From: Rhizobium esperanzae
Lineage (GTDB): Bacteria > Pseudomonadota > Alphaproteobacteria > Rhizobiales > Rhizobiaceae
Direction: 5' to 3'
DNA: 64,000 bases
Assembly: GCF_014197615.1 (NCBI RefSeq)
Contig: NZ_JACIFY010000012.1
Coordinates: forward strand, 1 to 64,000
In this document: positions 62,575 to 64,000 of the stretch, one piece after another
How the letters are laid out: each line of letters opens with the position of its first letter
Numbering within the stretch: position 1 is the first letter of the stretch
Position numbers and translations under genes: made by a program
The notes under the pieces: generated by a model
The model's input: only the letters and a program-made list of their open reading frames with translations
What the model was told of the DNA's origin: nothing
Database searches by the model: none

Positions 62575-63405
62575 ATGTTCAAATCTATGCTGACTCGCCG
62601 AAACGCGATGCTCGGAGCCGCAGCCGTGGTGGCCGCCGTCACTTTGGCGCAGCCGGCTGCTGCCGTGACGCCTGACGAAATCAAGGCGCGCGGCAAAATC
62701 ATCGTCGGAATTCAGGGTGACAATCCGCCTTGGGGTTTTGTGGCCAGCGGCGGCAAGCAGGACGGTCTCGACGCCGACATCGCAACGCTGTTCGCCAAGG
62801 AACTGGGTGTTTCCGTCGAATTCGTGCCGCTTGAAGTCAACAACCGCATTCCGGCGCTCACGGCCGGCCGCGTCGACGTTCTCTTTGCAACGATGGCCAT
62901 GCTGCCGGATCGCGCCAAGGCGGTGCAGTTCAGCAAGCCCTATGTTGCCAATGCCATCGTGCTGATCGGCCCCAAATCGGCGCAGATCAAGACGAATGCC
63001 GACATGGCCAAGTTCACGGTCGGCGTCGCCAAGGGTGCAGCGCAGGACACGCAGGTGACGAAGAACGCGCCTGAGGGCACGACGATCCGGCGCTATGACG
63101 GTGACGCTGCCAGCGTCCAGGCCCTTGTTTCCGGCCAGGTCGACACGCTGGGCGGCAACATCTTCTACATGGACCGGGTGAACAAGGCACGTCCGGGCGA
63201 ATTCGAAAACAAGCTCGAATTCCAGAAGCTCTACAACGGCGCCTGCACTCGTCTCGGCGAGAAGGAAATCAATGCGGCGCTCAACACCTTCATCGACAAG
63301 ATCAAGACAAACGGCGACCTCAAGGCCGTCTACGACAAGTGGATGAAGGTTCCGGTGCCGGAATTCCCGGAAACGCTGGAAGGCATTCCGTTCGCGGCGA
63401 AGTGA
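62575..63405 (+). CDS. Family 3 extracellular solute-binding protein
   Basis: A 276-residue periplasmic binding protein of the amino-acid (PAAT) type. The signal has RRNAMLGAAAVVAAVTLAQPAAA, Tat-like, cleaved before VTPDEI. Family blocks: GKIIVGIQGDNPPWGFV, DIATLFAKELGVSVEFVPLEVNNRIPALTAGRVDVLFATMA. The ATG at 62575 has a strong AGGAGGAGG. No permease or ATPase is in view to the right until the window ends; they may lie after aroQ. Its place between a dehydroshikimate enzyme and aroQ hints at a cyclic-acid ligand, which is inference. Confidence 0.9.
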   Translation: MFKSMLTRRNAMLGAAAVVAAVTLAQPAAAVTPDEIKARGKIIVGIQGDNPPWGFVASGGKQDGLDADIATLFAKELGVSVEFVPLEVNNRIPALTAGRVDVLFATMAMLPDRAKAVQFSKPYVANAIVLIGPKSAQIKTNADMAKFTVGVAKGAAQDTQVTKNAPEGTTIRRYDGDAASVQALVSGQVDTLGGNIFYMDRVNKARPGEFENKLEFQKLYNGACTRLGEKEINAALNTFIDKIKTNGDLKAVYDKWMKVPVPEFPETLEGIPFAAK

Positions 63406-63420
63406 GATCGTTCTCTTCCG

Positions 63421-63489
63421 TCATGCTCGGGCTTGTCCCGAGCATCTGCCGCCGCCCGCAGTAGATCCTCGGGACAAGCCCGAGGATGA
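63421..63489. repeat. Large imperfect inverted repeat
   Basis: TCATGCTCGGGCTTGTCCCG (63421 onward) and CGGGACAAGCCCGAGGATGA (63470-63489) are inverted copies; each arm also folds on itself (CTCGGG...CCCGAG). It lies 16 bases after the stop of the binding protein and ahead of aroQ, where it could end or lower transcription. Same family as the element at 35443. Confidence 0.75.
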
Positions 63490-63589
63490 CGTCGGGAGGG
63501 TGTAAGCGTCTCGCCAAACAAGACGGGCATGCCGATGCCGGTCAACGCAATCGCTATGCTTAAGGCTACGCCCGTTTGAGGTGCGCGAC

Positions 63590-64000
63590 ATGACCAGAAC
63601 CATCTTTGTGCTCAACGGACCGAACCTGAACCTGCTCGGCGAGCGCGAGCCGGCGATCTACGGCTCGGCGACGCTCAGCGATATCAGGGACAAGTGCCTG
63701 GCCAGGGCTGCGAGCCTCGGCTTTGCCATCGACTTCCGCCAGACCAATTTCGAGGGCGAGCTGGTGGAAAGCGTGCATCAGGCCCGCAAGGAGGCTTGCG
63801 GCATCATCATCAATCCGGCCGGCTATACCTTCACCTCGATCGCCCTGCTCGATGCGCTGAAAACCTTCGATCCCCCGAAGATCGAGCTGCATATTTCCAA
63901 TGTGCATGCCCGCGAGGAGATCTATCACAAATCCCTGGTCTCGCGCGTCGCCACCGCCATCATGATCGGCTTTGGCCCCCGCGGTTATGAACTCGCCATC
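63590..64000 (+). CDS. aroQ: Type II 3-dehydroquinate dehydratase, cut by the window end
   Basis: 137 codons of a protein that should have about 145-150. Type II marks: FVLNGPNLNLLGEREPAIYG with Arg19 and Tyr24 of the lid, INPAGYTFTSIALLDAL, and ELHISNVHAREEIYHKS. It interconverts 3-dehydroquinate and 3-dehydroshikimate. Here it is beside a dehydroshikimate dehydratase and GntR regulators rather than biosynthetic genes, so a catabolic (quinate) role is likely. ATG at 63590. Confidence 0.93.
   Translation, partial: MTRTIFVLNGPNLNLLGEREPAIYGSATLSDIRDKCLARAASLGFAIDFRQTNFEGELVESVHQARKEACGIIINPAGYTFTSIALLDALKTFDPPKIELHISNVHAREEIYHKSLVSRVATAIMIGFGPRGYELAI

Noticed and set aside
1..64000. CRISPR arrays, tRNA, rRNA, complete insertion sequences
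   Set aside because: No regularly spaced direct repeats, cloverleaf or rRNA-like stretch, and no transposase frame with flanking inverted ends was found by reading.

Overview
The window reads as chromosome or chromid DNA of an alphaproteobacterium of the Rhizobium leguminosarum / R. etli type. GC is high, genes are packed on both strands in short overlapping operons, and the families are typical of rhizobia: a cyoABCD quinol oxidase with SURF1, several class III nucleotide cyclases, FCD-type GntR regulators, dipeptide-type ABC importers, and GC-rich intergenic palindromes. I saw no rRNA, tRNA, CRISPR array, complete insertion sequence or replication origin.

Layout. 1-8.6 kb: an ABC half-exporter with a degenerate catalytic residue, a GlcG/HbpS-like protein, a DJ-1/PfpI protein divergent from a LysR regulator, an FAD/NAD(P)-binding protein and a PAS-PAS hybrid histidine kinase. 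8.6-12.8 kb: an acyltransferase, then a lower-GC islet of three genes: TetR regulator, Bcr/CflA efflux pump and a Qnr/MfpA-like pentapeptide-repeat protein, with two palindromic operators. 12.8-17.9 kb: SURF1 and cyoDCBA, read leftwards. 18.2-20.4 kb: an MHS-type transporter with an FNR/FixK-like box upstream, and an alpha/beta hydrolase with an antitoxin-like tail. 20.4-27.5 kb: a cyclic-nucleotide-binding protein, a 904-residue ABC-exporter-like protein whose nucleotide-binding motifs are all degenerate, and three glycosyltransferases, all on the minus strand. 27.6-33.6 kb: a complete oligopeptide-type ABC importer. 33.7-41.3 kb: a cyclase, a nucleotide-sugar dehydrogenase, a YefM/YoeB toxin-antitoxin pair with its operator, a DUF3095 cyclase-like protein, a methyltransferase and an intact ABC exporter. 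41.9-48.6 kb: a seven-gene operon DUF805-DUF4129-DUF4350-MoxR-DUF58-SpoIIM-RDD. 48.7-58.5 kb: a small secreted protein, a sensor adenylate cyclase, an ankyrin-cytochrome c fusion, an FkbM methyltransferase coupled to a ferredoxin-cyclase, a glycosyltransferase with a deacetylase-like protein, and two small enzymes. 59-64 kb: two tandem paralogous GntR regulators, a 3-dehydroshikimate dehydratase-like fusion, a family 3 solute-binding protein and aroQ, together suggesting quinate/shikimate breakdown to protocatechuate.

How parts work together. Four cyclase-like proteins with different sensor parts (soluble N-terminal domain, DUF3095, Cache-like, heme-membrane plus 2Fe-2S ferredoxin) and one cyclic-nucleotide-binding protein suggest heavy second-messenger use. 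The most unusual items are the pseudo-ABC protein with a Q-loop-like segment repeated three times, the efflux plus pentapeptide operon, the MoxR operon, the hydrolase-antitoxin chimera, and a decayed second FkbM gene that mirrors the intact cyclase-FkbM pair nearby. Functions are inferred from motifs and context only; no database search was run.
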